A stretch of 64,000 bases of DNA from Clostridium_AM sp900759715 (GCA_900759715.1 CAAEXF010000054.1:93183-157182), one strand, 5' to 3'. Shown: positions 51,451 through 61,412, counted from the first letter of the stretch. Notes: generated by a model not told the origin, from the letters alone. A program made the numbers and translations.

Positions 51451-52764
51451 TTATTTAACTACAGATGCCTCTGCTTGTTTCTGAGCATCCTTAAGGGCTG
51501 AGTCTATATTTGCACCATTCTTAATTATAGATTGAACTGTTCCTGTTAATATATCCTCTATACTATATGTGTATAATCCGTAGTTTACTGGAGGTATTTG
51601 TTGTGTCCATTTAGATAAATCTTGTAGTGTTTTTTGTCCATTGTAGAACTCTACAGGTTTTTGGTAGTTATCTAGAGTAGCAGAAGCTTTCAATGAACTT
51701 ACAAGATTAATTTTTTCAGATAAAGTATTCATAAGGTCTTTATTACTACCAAAAGTTGTAGCAAGAAAATCTGCTGCTAGCTCAGAATCTCCAACCTTAT
51801 CTAAAACGTACCAACTTGATCCTCCAAGGTTAGACGCATTTACAGAGTTTTGAACTGCCCCTAGTCTTGGTATTGGAGCAACTGCCCATTTTTTACTTTG
51901 GTCTTCAGATTTAACTATTGAACTTGAAATCCAGCAGCCTGTTGGAACAGAAGCAACATCACCCTTTTGGAAAGCACCTACAAACTGATCCCAATTAGAA
52001 ACTTGTTTTACTATGCCTGCATCTATCATTTGTTTGTATATTTTAATAGATTCTTTTAATGCTTGATTATCTGCTAAATTCACAGTTTTTCCATCATCTT
52101 TTACGTACCATTGACCAGCAGATTGCATCATTATTCTTAGTTGTCCTACATCATTAGGATCTAAAGTTAACATATCTTTTCCTGTCTTTGCTTTTACTGC
52201 TTTACCAATTTCTATATACTTTTCCCAAGTTATATTTTGCATGTCTTCTTTTTTGTATCCAGCTTGTTCTATTAAGTCAGTTCTATAAAACAATGCTGTT
52301 GAACCAGAGTCAAAAGGTACCCCATAGAGTTTTCCACCTAAGCTATTAGCTTTAACCTTGTAATCCATAAAGTCTGAAGCCTTAACTTTGCTAGATAAAT
52401 CTTTAAAAGCACCTGGATAAGAATTTAAGAAGTTTTGAATTCTATAATCTTCTACAAGAACTATATTAGGTAGTCCTGATAAAGTATTAGAACTTAAGTT
52501 AGTATTTAACTTTTGAACTATATCCTTTTGAGCCATTTCTACTATTTGAACATCTACACCTTTGTGTTCTTTTTCATAAATTGCCTTTGCTTCTTTAGCG
52601 GCAACTATGTTAAAACTTCCATCCCATGCCCATATTACGATTTTTTTATTTCCACTATCTTTATTGGTTGAAGAAGTTCCTTGTGAATTACTTTGTCCGC
52701 ATCCCGCTAATCCTAAGGTTACAACAGCAGCTACAGCCATAGCCATTAACTTTTTGAATTTCAT
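51451..52764 (-). CDS. Sugar-binding lipoprotein (extracellular solute-binding family 1)
   Basis: 437 residues. Lipoprotein signal LMAMAVAAVVTLGLAGCGQS (Cys at about 22). Family blocks KKIVIWAWDGSF, IVLVEDYRIQNFLNSYPGAFKDL, LYGVPFDSGSTALFYRTDLIEQAGY, GAFQKGDVASVPTGCWISS and GGSSWYVLDK. It delivers sugar to the two permeases. RBS AGGGGGA. First gene of the operon binding protein, permease, permease, lacZ, alpha-galactosidase; divergent from yesN/yesM, and a LacI-type operator lies upstream. Confidence 0.93.
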   Translation of the reverse strand: MKFKKLMAMAVAAVVTLGLAGCGQSNSQGTSSTNKDSGNKKIVIWAWDGSFNIVAAKEAKAIYEKEHKGVDVQIVEMAQKDIVQKLNTNLSSNTLSGLPNIVLVEDYRIQNFLNSYPGAFKDLSSKVKASDFMDYKVKANSLGGKLYGVPFDSGSTALFYRTDLIEQAGYKKEDMQNITWEKYIEIGKAVKAKTGKDMLTLDPNDVGQLRIMMQSAGQWYVKDDGKTVNLADNQALKESIKIYKQMIDAGIVKQVSNWDQFVGAFQKGDVASVPTGCWISSSIVKSEDQSKKWAVAPIPRLGAVQNSVNASNLGGSSWYVLDKVGDSELAADFLATTFGSNKDLMNTLSEKINLVSSLKASATLDNYQKPVEFYNGQKTLQDLSKWTQQIPPVNYGLYTYSIEDILTGTVQSIIKNGANIDSALKDAQKQAEASVVK

Positions 52765-52793
52765 TTTTAAAATCCCCCTCTAAATTTAGTTTC

Positions 52794-52810
52794 TTTATTA
52801 AACGTTTACT
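52794..52810. promoter_or_regulatory. LacI/GalR-family operator candidate
   Basis: TTTATTAAACGTTTACT with the perfect core TAAACGTTTA centred on CG, typical for LacI-family repressors, about 30-46 bases before the binding-protein start. The GalR-like repressor at 58862 is the obvious candidate, with a catabolite regulator as the alternative. Confidence 0.65.
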
Positions 52811-53020
52811 CTCACCTTTAACCTTATTTTATATGAAAATTCAAAAATCAAGTAGTAATATGTTTACATAAATTTGTGCTATTTTAAGTATGAAAAATCT
52901 CACTCAAAAGAAAATTTGTACTTTTTTAATATTTTAGAATTATTTTTATATACATTTTATGTACATACCCTTTACGATAATTGAAATAAATGTAATATTG
53001 CTATATAATACTACTTAAGG

Positions 53021-53174
53021 CATATGAAAGCTCTAATTTTATCCGATGACTATCCGCTCTAATACTCCCCCTTCTCAAAGTGGGAGTAAAGAGCGGCTAC
53101 GTCCCTGGATAACGATTTCTAAGCATCAGGTGGAGTTAAAACTCCATCTGATGCCAAGAACTCTGTTTATAAAA
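53021..53174 (+). repeat. Structured intergenic element, copy C (best preserved)
   Basis: About 154 bp. It opens CATATGAAAGCTC; an outer stem TTATCC (53039) pairs with GGATAA (53107); inside is CCGCTCT..AGAGCGG (53054-53096) topped by ACTCCC/GGGAGT. A second hairpin GCATCAG-GTGGAGT / ACTCCAT-CTGATGC spans 53123-53154. It closes with CAAGAACTCTGTTTATAAAA. It ends seven bases before the yesN ribosome site, so it would be in the yesN leader RNA if transcribed from upstream. Right-end structures of IS200/IS605-type elements look similar; no tnpA or tnpB is present. Confidence 0.65.
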
Positions 53175-53194
53175 TAACTTTGGGGGATTTAATA

Positions 53195-54781
53195 TTGTTT
53201 TATAATTTATGCAAAATTTTAATAGTAGATGATGAATACCTATTAAGACAAGGTATAAAGCATTTAGTAGATTGGAACAAAGAGGGATTTGATATTGTAG
53301 GTGAAGCATCCAATGGAAAAGAAGCTTTAGAATTGATAGAAAAATTTAAGCCTCATATAATAATTTCTGATGTGGTTATGCCTGTAATGGATGGTGTAGA
53401 CTTAGCAAAAATAATAAAGACAAGCTATCCTGAAATACAAATAGTAATTTTAAGCAGTTACAGCGATTTTAATTATGTTAAAGACACCTTTAAGTTAGGT
53501 GTAAAGGATTACATTTTGAAACCAAAATTAAATCCTGAGGAGCTGGTTTTACTTCTAAAAAATATCGCTAATAATATTCCTAATTTCACCTTTTCACCAT
53601 CTAAAAATAGTACTAACTTAACCATACATCACTTTCTAACAAAATTAATTTCTGGTTTTGATGATGAATTGGATGAAAAAACTATCCTAAACAACTTTCC
53701 TTATGATTCTTTCCTTTTACTAGGAGATAACATAAAAAAGCTAACCAACATAAATTCTACTAAACTTGTATCTTTACGCTCTATTTTATCTAGCTCTGCA
53801 AAAGACTGTTTAGAGGGTTTAATATATTACGAAATAGATGTTTCTAGTGATTTGTTTTTAATTATAATAAATTTTGAAAATGAAAATTATCATAAAGTTT
53901 TACAACAAATAAACAGTATGCTTTTAAAGATTTCAAAGGAAATTCCACAGATATTTTTTGTGTTAAGTAAGACTTTTAATTCCTTGTATGAATTAGAACA
54001 TATATATACAAATAACTTCAAACCATTGTTTGGATATAAGTTCTACTTTGAAAATAAAAATATTATGTCCTATGAAGAATTACCTAAAAATAAAATAAAA
54101 GAGAAATTTGATTTCAAACATTATTCTGAACAAATATACATGCTTAATATAGATAAAGCTTTAAATTATTTAAAGGAATATATGTGCTCCTCTATAAAAA
54201 ATTACAGCCTTAATGAATTTGAATTAAAGACACTTTTTCAAAATGCCTTGTATAATATTATAAATATTTTAGATGAACTTCATTTCAATATGGATGAAAT
54301 GAATAATTCAAAGATCGAATATTTTCGCTGCATAGACGAAACTAAATCTACGGAAGAATTGTTATCTTTGTTAGATATTATAATAAGAGATATAGATGAA
54401 TTATTAAATAATCAGCAAAGTAGATTAAATGATCACAGGATAAATAAAATTATTGAATATATATCTAATCACTATGCTGAACAATTATCCTTAAAACAGG
54501 TAGCAGATAAATTTCACTTTAATTATTACTATTTATCCTCCTATTTTAGTTCTCATAACAAAGAAGGATTTAGTGAATATCTTAATAAAATCCGTGTGGA
54601 TAAATCAGCTGAATTGCTTAGAAACGAAGATATTCCAGTTTCCGAGATAAGCTTTATGGTGGGATATTCAGATCACAGTTATTTCTGTAAAGTATTTAAA
54701 AAGTTTAAAAAACTTACACCAAGTAAATTCAGAAAAAATGTTATAGACCATAAAGAGGGAAAATCATGGCTAGGATTATAG
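53195..54781 (+). CDS. YesN-type response regulator (REC + AraC HTH)
   Basis: About 528 residues. REC domain: KILIVDDEYLLRQGIKHLV, phospho-Asp in PHIIISDVVMPVMDG, Lys in KDYILKPKL. A long middle region of about 290 residues, then a C-terminal AraC-family double HTH (IIEYISNHYAEQLSLKQVADKFHFNYYYLSSYF..VSEISFMVGYSDHSYFCKVFKKFKKLTPSKFR). The start is a TTG at 53195 with TTGGGGGAT seven bases upstream; the frame runs on to 53180, but that start has no ribosome site. It overlaps yesM by 16 bases. Likely regulates the divergent sugar operon; direct evidence is only position. Confidence 0.9.
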   Translation: MFYNLCKILIVDDEYLLRQGIKHLVDWNKEGFDIVGEASNGKEALELIEKFKPHIIISDVVMPVMDGVDLAKIIKTSYPEIQIVILSSYSDFNYVKDTFKLGVKDYILKPKLNPEELVLLLKNIANNIPNFTFSPSKNSTNLTIHHFLTKLISGFDDELDEKTILNNFPYDSFLLLGDNIKKLTNINSTKLVSLRSILSSSAKDCLEGLIYYEIDVSSDLFLIIINFENENYHKVLQQINSMLLKISKEIPQIFFVLSKTFNSLYELEHIYTNNFKPLFGYKFYFENKNIMSYEELPKNKIKEKFDFKHYSEQIYMLNIDKALNYLKEYMCSSIKNYSLNEFELKTLFQNALYNIINILDELHFNMDEMNNSKIEYFRCIDETKSTEELLSLLDIIIRDIDELLNNQQSRLNDHRINKIIEYISNHYAEQLSLKQVADKFHFNYYYLSSYFSSHNKEGFSEYLNKIRVDKSAELLRNEDIPVSEISFMVGYSDHSYFCKVFKKFKKLTPSKFRKNVIDHKEGKSWLGL

Positions 54782-56541
54782 AAAAATTAAAAAGCAATAG
54801 CTTATTTTTTAAATTAACATTAATTATGGTAATTAGCAGTATAAGTGTTTCTGTTATCACAGCCTTCGCAATAATAAATATTTCAAAAAAACTTTTTATT
54901 AATAACTTTAGTATAACAAACACTAAGATTTTAAAACAAATTCAAGCTAATTCTTCGGATTTAAATGACAAAGTTATAAATGTTATAAATACTGTGAATG
55001 ACAGCTGGGCCTTTAGAAGATATCTTAGTGAATATGATTGTAATTCAATAGAGCAGTTTAATATCATATATAATTTTAAGCAAGATTTAAAAATTAAAGA
55101 ATCATCTTTAGACTCTGAAAATGTTGATTTTTTATTAATTGGCACTAACAATTCCACCTATATAGGAAGTTCTGCTTTATTAACCACTCCTGTAGAAGAA
55201 ATTAAAAAAAATAAAATAACCCTAAACTCTCTTAATGCTCCAGATAAGTTGCTATATCAATATAGTAACTCCGGCTTTACCAGTTTAACTAAAAATAATA
55301 ATTGTATTATAGCTACCAAAGTATTGCAGGATCGAAATACAAGAAAACAGTTTGGTATGATATATGTAATCATACATGAAAGTGTGTTTAGTAAGCTCTA
55401 TTCTAGTTTTACTACGGAGGGTAATGACGTTGTAATGATTTCCTCAACGGGTACTATCCTTTCTTCTAACAAACATGATCTTATTGGAACTAATAATGAA
55501 AACTTACTTAATGAAGCTAAAAAAATACACAATGATAACCTTAAATATTTAAATGTGAATTTAAATAAAAAACATTATACTATCTTAGCAGAGTACATGC
55601 CTATTTATGATTTTTATTTAGTTAACATTATAGATACAAATAAAGCTTTAAATGATATGTATAGCATAAAAGAAGTAATTTTTATTTGCAGTATAATAAT
55701 AGCTATTTCTGTTTCAATACTATTTATGGTTACAAGGAGGACTACAAAACCCTTAAGGATATTAGTAGAAGAAATGTCCAAAATAACTGAAGGTAACTTT
55801 AATAATCATATAAATTTACAAGGAAGCTGGGAAATACGAAAACTAAGTAACTCCTTTAACTACATGCTAGACGGATTAAGTGATCATGTAGAAATGCTAC
55901 TGAAGGCTGAAAAAAAACAAAGAAAAGCTGAGTTGTGGGCACTTCAAATGCAAATTAATCCCCATTTTATTTACAACACTTTGGCTTCAATTAAATGGCT
56001 GGTTCTAAAGGGGGATAAGGAGAAGTCTAGTGAGACTATAAATTCCTTTATTTCATTATTGCAAAATACTATTAGTGAAACTAGTGAAACTATTACTGTA
56101 GCTCAAGAAATAGAGAATCTAAAAAATTATGTTTTTATAAATGAAACTAGATATGGAGATAACATAAAGGTGAATTTTCATGTACTCCCTAACTGTAATG
56201 ATTATAAAATTCCAAAGCTTATACTGCAGCCATTTATTGAAAATGCTTTTTTCCATGCTTTTACAGAAAATACGGAGGGACGTATTCACGTTTTTATATC
56301 TGAAAAAAATAATAAGTTATTTTGCGAAATAGTGGACAATGGTAAAGGCATGAATGAAACACAAGTATCAAGTCTGTATTCCTCTCCTTCTTCTAAACAT
56401 AAGCATTTTACAGGTATCGGAATTAAAAATGTAGATGATAGAATTAAACTACTTTATGGAAATGAATATGGTGTGACTATTGATAGTAAAATAAATATTG
56501 GAACTACTATAAATATATATTTGCCTTTAATTATAACATAG
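54766..56541 (+). CDS. YesM-type sensor histidine kinase
   Basis: 591 residues: first span (LFFKLTLIMVISSISVSVITAFAII), an extracellular Cache-like sensor of about 260 residues, a second span (VIFICSIIIAISVSILFMV), HAMP (RRTTKPLRILVEEMSKITEGNF), His_kinase with the phospho-acceptor block QMQINPHFIYNTLASIKWL, and HATPase_c with LQPFIENAFFHAF and GKGMNE / GIGIKNVDDRI. ATG inside the end of yesN, with GAGGGAAAA upstream. Such pairs often sense an extracellular sugar or the liganded binding protein. Confidence 0.92.
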   Translation: MARIIEKLKSNSLFFKLTLIMVISSISVSVITAFAIINISKKLFINNFSITNTKILKQIQANSSDLNDKVINVINTVNDSWAFRRYLSEYDCNSIEQFNIIYNFKQDLKIKESSLDSENVDFLLIGTNNSTYIGSSALLTTPVEEIKKNKITLNSLNAPDKLLYQYSNSGFTSLTKNNNCIIATKVLQDRNTRKQFGMIYVIIHESVFSKLYSSFTTEGNDVVMISSTGTILSSNKHDLIGTNNENLLNEAKKIHNDNLKYLNVNLNKKHYTILAEYMPIYDFYLVNIIDTNKALNDMYSIKEVIFICSIIIAISVSILFMVTRRTTKPLRILVEEMSKITEGNFNNHINLQGSWEIRKLSNSFNYMLDGLSDHVEMLLKAEKKQRKAELWALQMQINPHFIYNTLASIKWLVLKGDKEKSSETINSFISLLQNTISETSETITVAQEIENLKNYVFINETRYGDNIKVNFHVLPNCNDYKIPKLILQPFIENAFFHAFTENTEGRIHVFISEKNNKLFCEIVDNGKGMNETQVSSLYSSPSSKHKHFTGIGIKNVDDRIKLLYGNEYGVTIDSKINIGTTINIYLPLIIT

Positions 56542-56577
56542 GCGGCATGAAGATCTCCAAATGCCTCCTATGTTATA
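56532..56577. terminator. Hairpin at the end of yesM
   Basis: TATAACATAGG-x-GGCAT pairing with ATGCC-x-CCTATGTTATA, including the yesM stop codon, between convergent genes. No long T-run on either side. Confidence 0.65.
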
Positions 56578-56616
56578 GAAAAGTTTTAAACAAATTAAAT
56601 TTTATTCCTATACCAC

Positions 56617-57720
56617 TTATAGAATTGTCATTTCTGTATCTTTATCAAATATATGAATCTTATTTATATTTAAAGTTATTTTTAGATTGTCTCCTATTTT
56701 AGCTTCGGAACACCCACTTACTTTTGCTGTAATATTATTTTTACCTTTTGACAAATAAATATAAGTTTCCGCTCCCATAAGTTCAGTTAGCTCAACCCTT
56801 GCCTCTATTACCATATTTTCATTTTCAGAAGTTACTCCTTCATATATATTTTCAGGCCTTATGCCAAGTACTACTTCTTTTCCTACATATCCCTTGTCTT
56901 TAACTATCTTTGCATTATTCTCTGGCAATATTATGCTCTCTTCATCAAAATTAATTGATACCTTTCCATCTGTTTCTTCTAGTTTACACTGAATAAAATT
57001 CATTTGTGGACTTCCAATAAAGCCAGCAACAAACATATTTATAGGATTATTATATATCTGCTGAGGAGTATCAACCTGCTGAATAACACCATCCTTCATT
57101 ACAACAATTCTTGACCCAAGTGTCATGGCTTCTGTCTGATCATGTGTAACATATATAAAGGTTGTCTGCAATTTATTGTGCAGTTTTGATATTTCTGTTC
57201 TCATTTGAACTCTAAGCTTAGCATCAAGATTTGATAAAGGTTCATCCATAAGAAATACCTGCGGTTCTCTAACTATCGCTCTTCCCATAGCCACTCTTTG
57301 TCTTTGTCCACCTGATAAGGCTTTCGGCTTTCTATCAAGAAGATGTTCTATATCCAGTATTCTAGCTGCTTCTTTAACTTTTTTATTTATTTCATTCTTT
57401 GAAACTTTTCTTAACTTGAGTCCAAAGGCCATGTTATCGTATACAGTCATGTGTGGATATAGTGCATAGTTTTGAAATACCATTGCTATATCTCTGTCCT
57501 TTGGTTCAACATCATTAACGAGTTTATCCCCTATATATAACTCTCCCTTTGATACATCTTCAAGACCCGCAACCATTCTTAAGGTAGTAGACTTACCACA
57601 TCCCGATGGTCCTACAAAAACTATAAATTCTTTATCTTCTATTTCAAGATTAAAATCCTTTACAGCTTCAACATTACCTGAGTAAATTTTATAGATATGT
57701 TTTAATGATAAATTGGCCAT
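56617..57720 (-). CDS. msmK: Sugar ABC transporter ATPase (MsmK/UgpC/MalK family)
   Basis: 367 residues: Walker A GPSGCGKSTTLR, Q-loop MVFQNYALYPHMTV, signature LSGGQRQRVAMGRAI, Walker B VFLMDEPLSNLDAKLR, H-loop YVTHDQTEAM, and a C-terminal TOBE regulatory domain (LGIRPENIYEG..). It could energise the CUT1 permeases encoded 6 kb away, since those genes lack an ATPase; such proteins commonly serve several sugar transporters. First cluster gene to the left of galM, same strand. Confidence 0.93.
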   Translation of the reverse strand: MANLSLKHIYKIYSGNVEAVKDFNLEIEDKEFIVFVGPSGCGKSTTLRMVAGLEDVSKGELYIGDKLVNDVEPKDRDIAMVFQNYALYPHMTVYDNMAFGLKLRKVSKNEINKKVKEAARILDIEHLLDRKPKALSGGQRQRVAMGRAIVREPQVFLMDEPLSNLDAKLRVQMRTEISKLHNKLQTTFIYVTHDQTEAMTLGSRIVVMKDGVIQQVDTPQQIYNNPINMFVAGFIGSPQMNFIQCKLEETDGKVSINFDEESIILPENNAKIVKDKGYVGKEVVLGIRPENIYEGVTSENENMVIEARVELTELMGAETYIYLSKGKNNITAKVSGCSEAKIGDNLKITLNINKIHIFDKDTEMTIL

Positions 57721-57753
57721 AGTAAAATCCCCCCATGTGTTTTAATTATATTA

Positions 57754-58803
57754 TTATCTTGTAGAAAATTTATAAATAGTTGTATGATTATATTCTTCTC
57801 CAGCTTTTAGTATCGGTGAAGGAAAATGTTTGTGTTTTAAAGCATTAGGAAAATATTGCGTCTCAAGACATAGTGCACTATTTTTATTATATTTAGCACC
57901 TTCTTTGCAATATTCAGACTCGTCAACATAGTTTCCAGTATAAAACTGTATACCTGGCTTAGTTGTGTAAACCTCCATCACTCTCCCACTAGCTGGATCA
58001 AACACTTCTGCTGCTTTTTCTCTAGTTAATTTTAATACCCAGTTATGATCATAACCATTGCCAAATACTAACTGTTCATAATCAGTAAATATCCCTTCTT
58101 CTACTGTAGTTATCTTTGTGAAATCCATAGGAGTACCCTTAACATCCCTTATTTCACCTGTAGAGATACTATACCTATCATTAACTGTAAATTTATCTGA
58201 ATTAATCATTATTTCATGTTTTAGAATATTTCCTGATTTATGACCGGACAGATTGAAATATGAATGGTTTGTTAGGTTTACTACTGTATCCTTATCCGAA
58301 ATTCCATAGTAATCAATTTTAAGAGAATTATCATTAGTTAATGTATATGTAACTTTAACGTCAAGGTTTCCTGGATAACCTTCCTCACCATCTTTACTAG
58401 TATAAGAAAGTTGAAGGGATTCATCCTGTTCTTTTGTTACTATCTCTGCTTTCCATACAACTTTATCAAAGCCTATAAGTCCACCATGCAGCTGGTTTTC
58501 CCCTTCATTTTTTGTTACATTATAAGCCGCGCCATTAATTTCAAAACCTGCATTTTCAATTCTGTTGGCATGACGTCCTATGATTGCACCGAAATATGCC
58601 CTATTCTTTAAATAGCCCTCCAATTTGTCATAGCCTAGTACAACATCATCGAACCTACCATTTCTATCAGGAACAACAATAGAAACCACTATTCCACCGT
58701 AATTTATTATTTTGACTTCTGCTCCCTTACTGTTAGATAAAGTAAAAATGTGTATTTCAGTTCCATCCACTAAATTGCCGAAAAAATTCTTTGTAATTCC
58801 CAT
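57754..58803 (-). CDS. galM: Aldose 1-epimerase (galactose mutarotase)
   Basis: 349 residues. It converts beta-D-galactose released by LacZ to the alpha anomer for GalK. Motifs: NYGGIVVSIVVPDRNG, IIGRHANRIENAGF (substrate Arg/Asn), VNLTNHSYFNLSGH (catalytic His), GYDHNWVL, and catalytic Glu in ALCLETQYFPNA. RBS GGGGGAA. It lies between galR and msmK, all in the same direction. Confidence 0.94.
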   Translation of the reverse strand: MGITKNFFGNLVDGTEIHIFTLSNSKGAEVKIINYGGIVVSIVVPDRNGRFDDVVLGYDKLEGYLKNRAYFGAIIGRHANRIENAGFEINGAAYNVTKNEGENQLHGGLIGFDKVVWKAEIVTKEQDESLQLSYTSKDGEEGYPGNLDVKVTYTLTNDNSLKIDYYGISDKDTVVNLTNHSYFNLSGHKSGNILKHEIMINSDKFTVNDRYSISTGEIRDVKGTPMDFTKITTVEEGIFTDYEQLVFGNGYDHNWVLKLTREKAAEVFDPASGRVMEVYTTKPGIQFYTGNYVDESEYCKEGAKYNKNSALCLETQYFPNALKHKHFPSPILKAGEEYNHTTIYKFSTR

Positions 58804-58861
58804 AGTATACTTCCCCCAAGTTCATAAGTATCTGTTCTTAATAAAATTTTTATACCACGCG

Positions 58862-59851
58862 CTAGCAACTTTCTCGTATTACAAGCTTTGTTGGTATTAC
58901 TACCTTTTTACTAATTTCTCTTTCACTTTTTAATCTTTCTAATATCAAATCAACTGCTGTTTCACCCATGAAGTCTGTATAAACCTTAACAGTGCTTAAT
59001 GCAGGTGTCATATACTTAGCTGTAGATATATCATTAAATCCAATAATACTTATATCCTTAGGAATGCTAAGTCCAGCCTCAATTACTGCTTTATATGCAC
59101 CTATAGCCATTGAATCACTTGCTATGAAAAAGGCCCTTAGTGGATTCTTTTTTGACAGTGCTTCTTTCATTAGTCTATATCCATCAGCAGGAGTATAGTT
59201 TCCTAATAACATATTTCTGCTGTTATAGCTACCGATATTTTGCATATAATCTATATAAGTTTCTTCCCTATAATCTTTTACCTTGTCCTTGCCATCATTT
59301 ATATATTCTTCTCCGCCTATATAGAAAACATCTTTATGTCCTAGTGAAATCAAATAATCTAATGCGCTTGTTACAGCTTTTCGGAAATCTATAACTACGG
59401 AATCGTATAGTTCTTCATTTGGAGATGAATCTACAAAAACTATATTACTAGTTGATATATTAAATTTTTCTATATCACAGCTTGCAAATTTACCTATAGC
59501 AACTATGCCATCTAGGTTCTCCAACTTATCATATTTATCGCCTTTGTTAACCCTTGTAAAATAAATATGTTCATCTAGGCATCGCTTTTCTATTCCCATT
59601 CTTATAGATAAATAATATGGGTCCTCTAATTCCTCTTTATCTGAGTACCAATATACAATTCCAATATTTAAAAAATCCTGTTTTTTGCTTTTTCTTTCAC
59701 GAAGCGTTACATAGTCTAATTGCTCAGCAATCTCAAAAATTTTCTTTTTTGTACCATCTGAAACATTTATAGTTTCATCAAAATTTAAAACTCTTGAGAC
59801 AGTAGCTATAGAAACTCCTGCTTTTGCCGCAATGTCCCTTATGGTTGCCAT
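58862..59851 (-). CDS. galR: LacI/GalR-family transcriptional repressor
   Basis: 329 residues: N-terminal LacI HTH (ATIRDIAAKAGVSIATVSRVLNFDETINVS) and a sugar-binding core (IGIVYWYSDKEELEDPYYLSIRMGIEKRC; DGIVAIG; AFFIASDSMAIGAYKAV; ISIIGFNDISTAKYMTPALSTV). Likely the galactose-responsive repressor of the gal genes and possibly of the sugar operon. Candidate operators are TAAACGTTTA at 52799 and TTTACTAAA repeats upstream of galK. Sited between galT and galM, transcribed with them. Confidence 0.93.
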   Translation of the reverse strand: MATIRDIAAKAGVSIATVSRVLNFDETINVSDGTKKKIFEIAEQLDYVTLRERKSKKQDFLNIGIVYWYSDKEELEDPYYLSIRMGIEKRCLDEHIYFTRVNKGDKYDKLENLDGIVAIGKFASCDIEKFNISTSNIVFVDSSPNEELYDSVVIDFRKAVTSALDYLISLGHKDVFYIGGEEYINDGKDKVKDYREETYIDYMQNIGSYNSRNMLLGNYTPADGYRLMKEALSKKNPLRAFFIASDSMAIGAYKAVIEAGLSIPKDISIIGFNDISTAKYMTPALSTVKVYTDFMGETAVDLILERLKSEREISKKVVIPTKLVIRESC

Positions 59852-59897
59852 TTACATGACCTACTTTCTTATCAATTTTAAAAATTAAACAAATTAA

Positions 59898-61412
59898 TTA
59901 TAATAGGTTGATAAATTTATCAAATGCTTTTTGTCCTTGTTCCGTTCTTTTAAAGACTCCAGCGTGTTCAAGTACCTTTAAAAATTTAAGACCTACTTCC
60001 CTTTGAAGTATTTCCTCAACCTGTTCACTATTTATACTACCGTATTTACTAATTAGTTCTCTGCACCATTCTTTATGCTTTAACAATTCTTCCTTGCCAC
60101 TGATTTGTTCAAACTCATTTTTATTTACTAGATAATTTGATAAATCTTTAAGCTCAGACTTTAACCTAGCTGGTAAGATTGCTAATCCCATAACCTCTAT
60201 AAGACCTATATTTTCTTTCTTTATGTGATGTAGTTCTTTATGAGGATGGAATATTCCTTCTGGATACTCTTCTGTTGTTCTATTGTTCCTTAATACTAAA
60301 TCTAGTTGAAAACTTCCATCCTTCATTCTTGCAATAGGAGTTACTGTATTATGTGGTATTCCCTCTGTATTAGACAATATTTCAACTGTTTCATCTGAGT
60401 AATTTACCCACTTTTTATATACATGATATGCCGCTTCAATTACCTTTTCTTTACCTTGTGCCTCCAGTCTAATAACAGACATAGGCCATTTAACCTTTCC
60501 AACCTTTACGTTTTTAAATTTTTCTATGCTAAACTCTTTCTCAACCTGTGCTTTTGCCATAGCAAATTCATAGTTTCCTCCCTGAAAGTGATCATGAGAT
60601 AAAATAGATCCTCCTACAATTGGTAGGTCTGCATTTGACCCAATAAAGTAATGAGGAAATCTTTCTACAAAATCCAATAGCCTTATAAAGGTTTCTTTTG
60701 AAATTTTCATAGGGTGATGGTTGTCTTTAAGTATTATGCAGTGTTCATTATAGTATACATAGGGAGAATACTGGAGAAACCATTTTTCATTATTTAATGT
60801 TATAGGGATTATTCTATGATTTTGTCTTGCAGGATGATTTATTCTTCCTGCATATCCCTCATTCTCCTTGCATAATAAACATTTTGGATATGAACTAGAA
60901 ACCATATTTCTTGCAGCTGCAATAGCTTTAGGGTCCTTCTCAGGTTTGGATAAATTAATAGTTATGTCCAAATTTCCATATTCAGTAGTTGTTTCCCACT
61001 TTAAATCTTTTTTCACCCTATCAGTTCTAATATAATTAGAGTTTTTACTTAAATTATAGTAATACTCTGTGGCCTTCTTTTTGTCTTCACAATATAACCT
61101 GTTAAAGGTCGCTATAATCTCAGAAGGTCTCGGAATTAGGCATCCCATAATCTTTGTATCTAGCAAATCTTCGTAAACTACTCCTCTGCTTTCTAAAATA
61201 CCTTTTTCAAAGCACCAACTCAATATATTTTTAAGTATTGGGTCAGGGGATTCGTGGACTTGTTCTTTTACTTGTGCCTTCTCTATATCATCAATACCTA
61301 AAACTTCTAATATTCTATTTCTTGTATAAAACACATCTTCTTCACTAATCAAATTTTTATATAAACCATATTGGAGCAAGCTCTCTATTTCATAAGAAAT
61401 GTTTATATCCAT
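59898..61412 (-). CDS. galT: UDP-glucose:hexose-1-phosphate uridylyltransferase (Firmicute GalT type)
   Basis: 504 residues of the long Gram-positive GalT class, unlike the 350-residue enteric type. It transfers UMP between glucose-1-P and galactose-1-P. Seen: IMGCLIPRPSEIIATF, CLLCKENEGYAGR, HPARQNHRIIPI, the nucleophile-like His motif SILSHDHFQGG, and FHPHKELHHIKKENIGLIEVMG. The ATG at 61412 with AGGGGAT eight bases upstream is preferred over the long frame to 61463, which starts inside galE. Confidence 0.94.
   Translation of the reverse strand: MDINISYEIESLLQYGLYKNLISEEDVFYTRNRILEVLGIDDIEKAQVKEQVHESPDPILKNILSWCFEKGILESRGVVYEDLLDTKIMGCLIPRPSEIIATFNRLYCEDKKKATEYYYNLSKNSNYIRTDRVKKDLKWETTTEYGNLDITINLSKPEKDPKAIAAARNMVSSSYPKCLLCKENEGYAGRINHPARQNHRIIPITLNNEKWFLQYSPYVYYNEHCIILKDNHHPMKISKETFIRLLDFVERFPHYFIGSNADLPIVGGSILSHDHFQGGNYEFAMAKAQVEKEFSIEKFKNVKVGKVKWPMSVIRLEAQGKEKVIEAAYHVYKKWVNYSDETVEILSNTEGIPHNTVTPIARMKDGSFQLDLVLRNNRTTEEYPEGIFHPHKELHHIKKENIGLIEVMGLAILPARLKSELKDLSNYLVNKNEFEQISGKEELLKHKEWCRELISKYGSINSEQVEEILQREVGLKFLKVLEHAGVFKRTEQGQKAFDKFINLL

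Larger units (their letters stand above)
52765..53194. other. Divergent regulatory region, sugar operon / yesN
   Basis: 430 bp with the LacI/GalR-type palindrome at 52794-52810, a probable TATAAAAT box for the sugar operon on the minus strand (near 52829-52836), and the large structured element 53021-53174 directly upstream of yesN. No gene seen. Confidence 0.6.
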
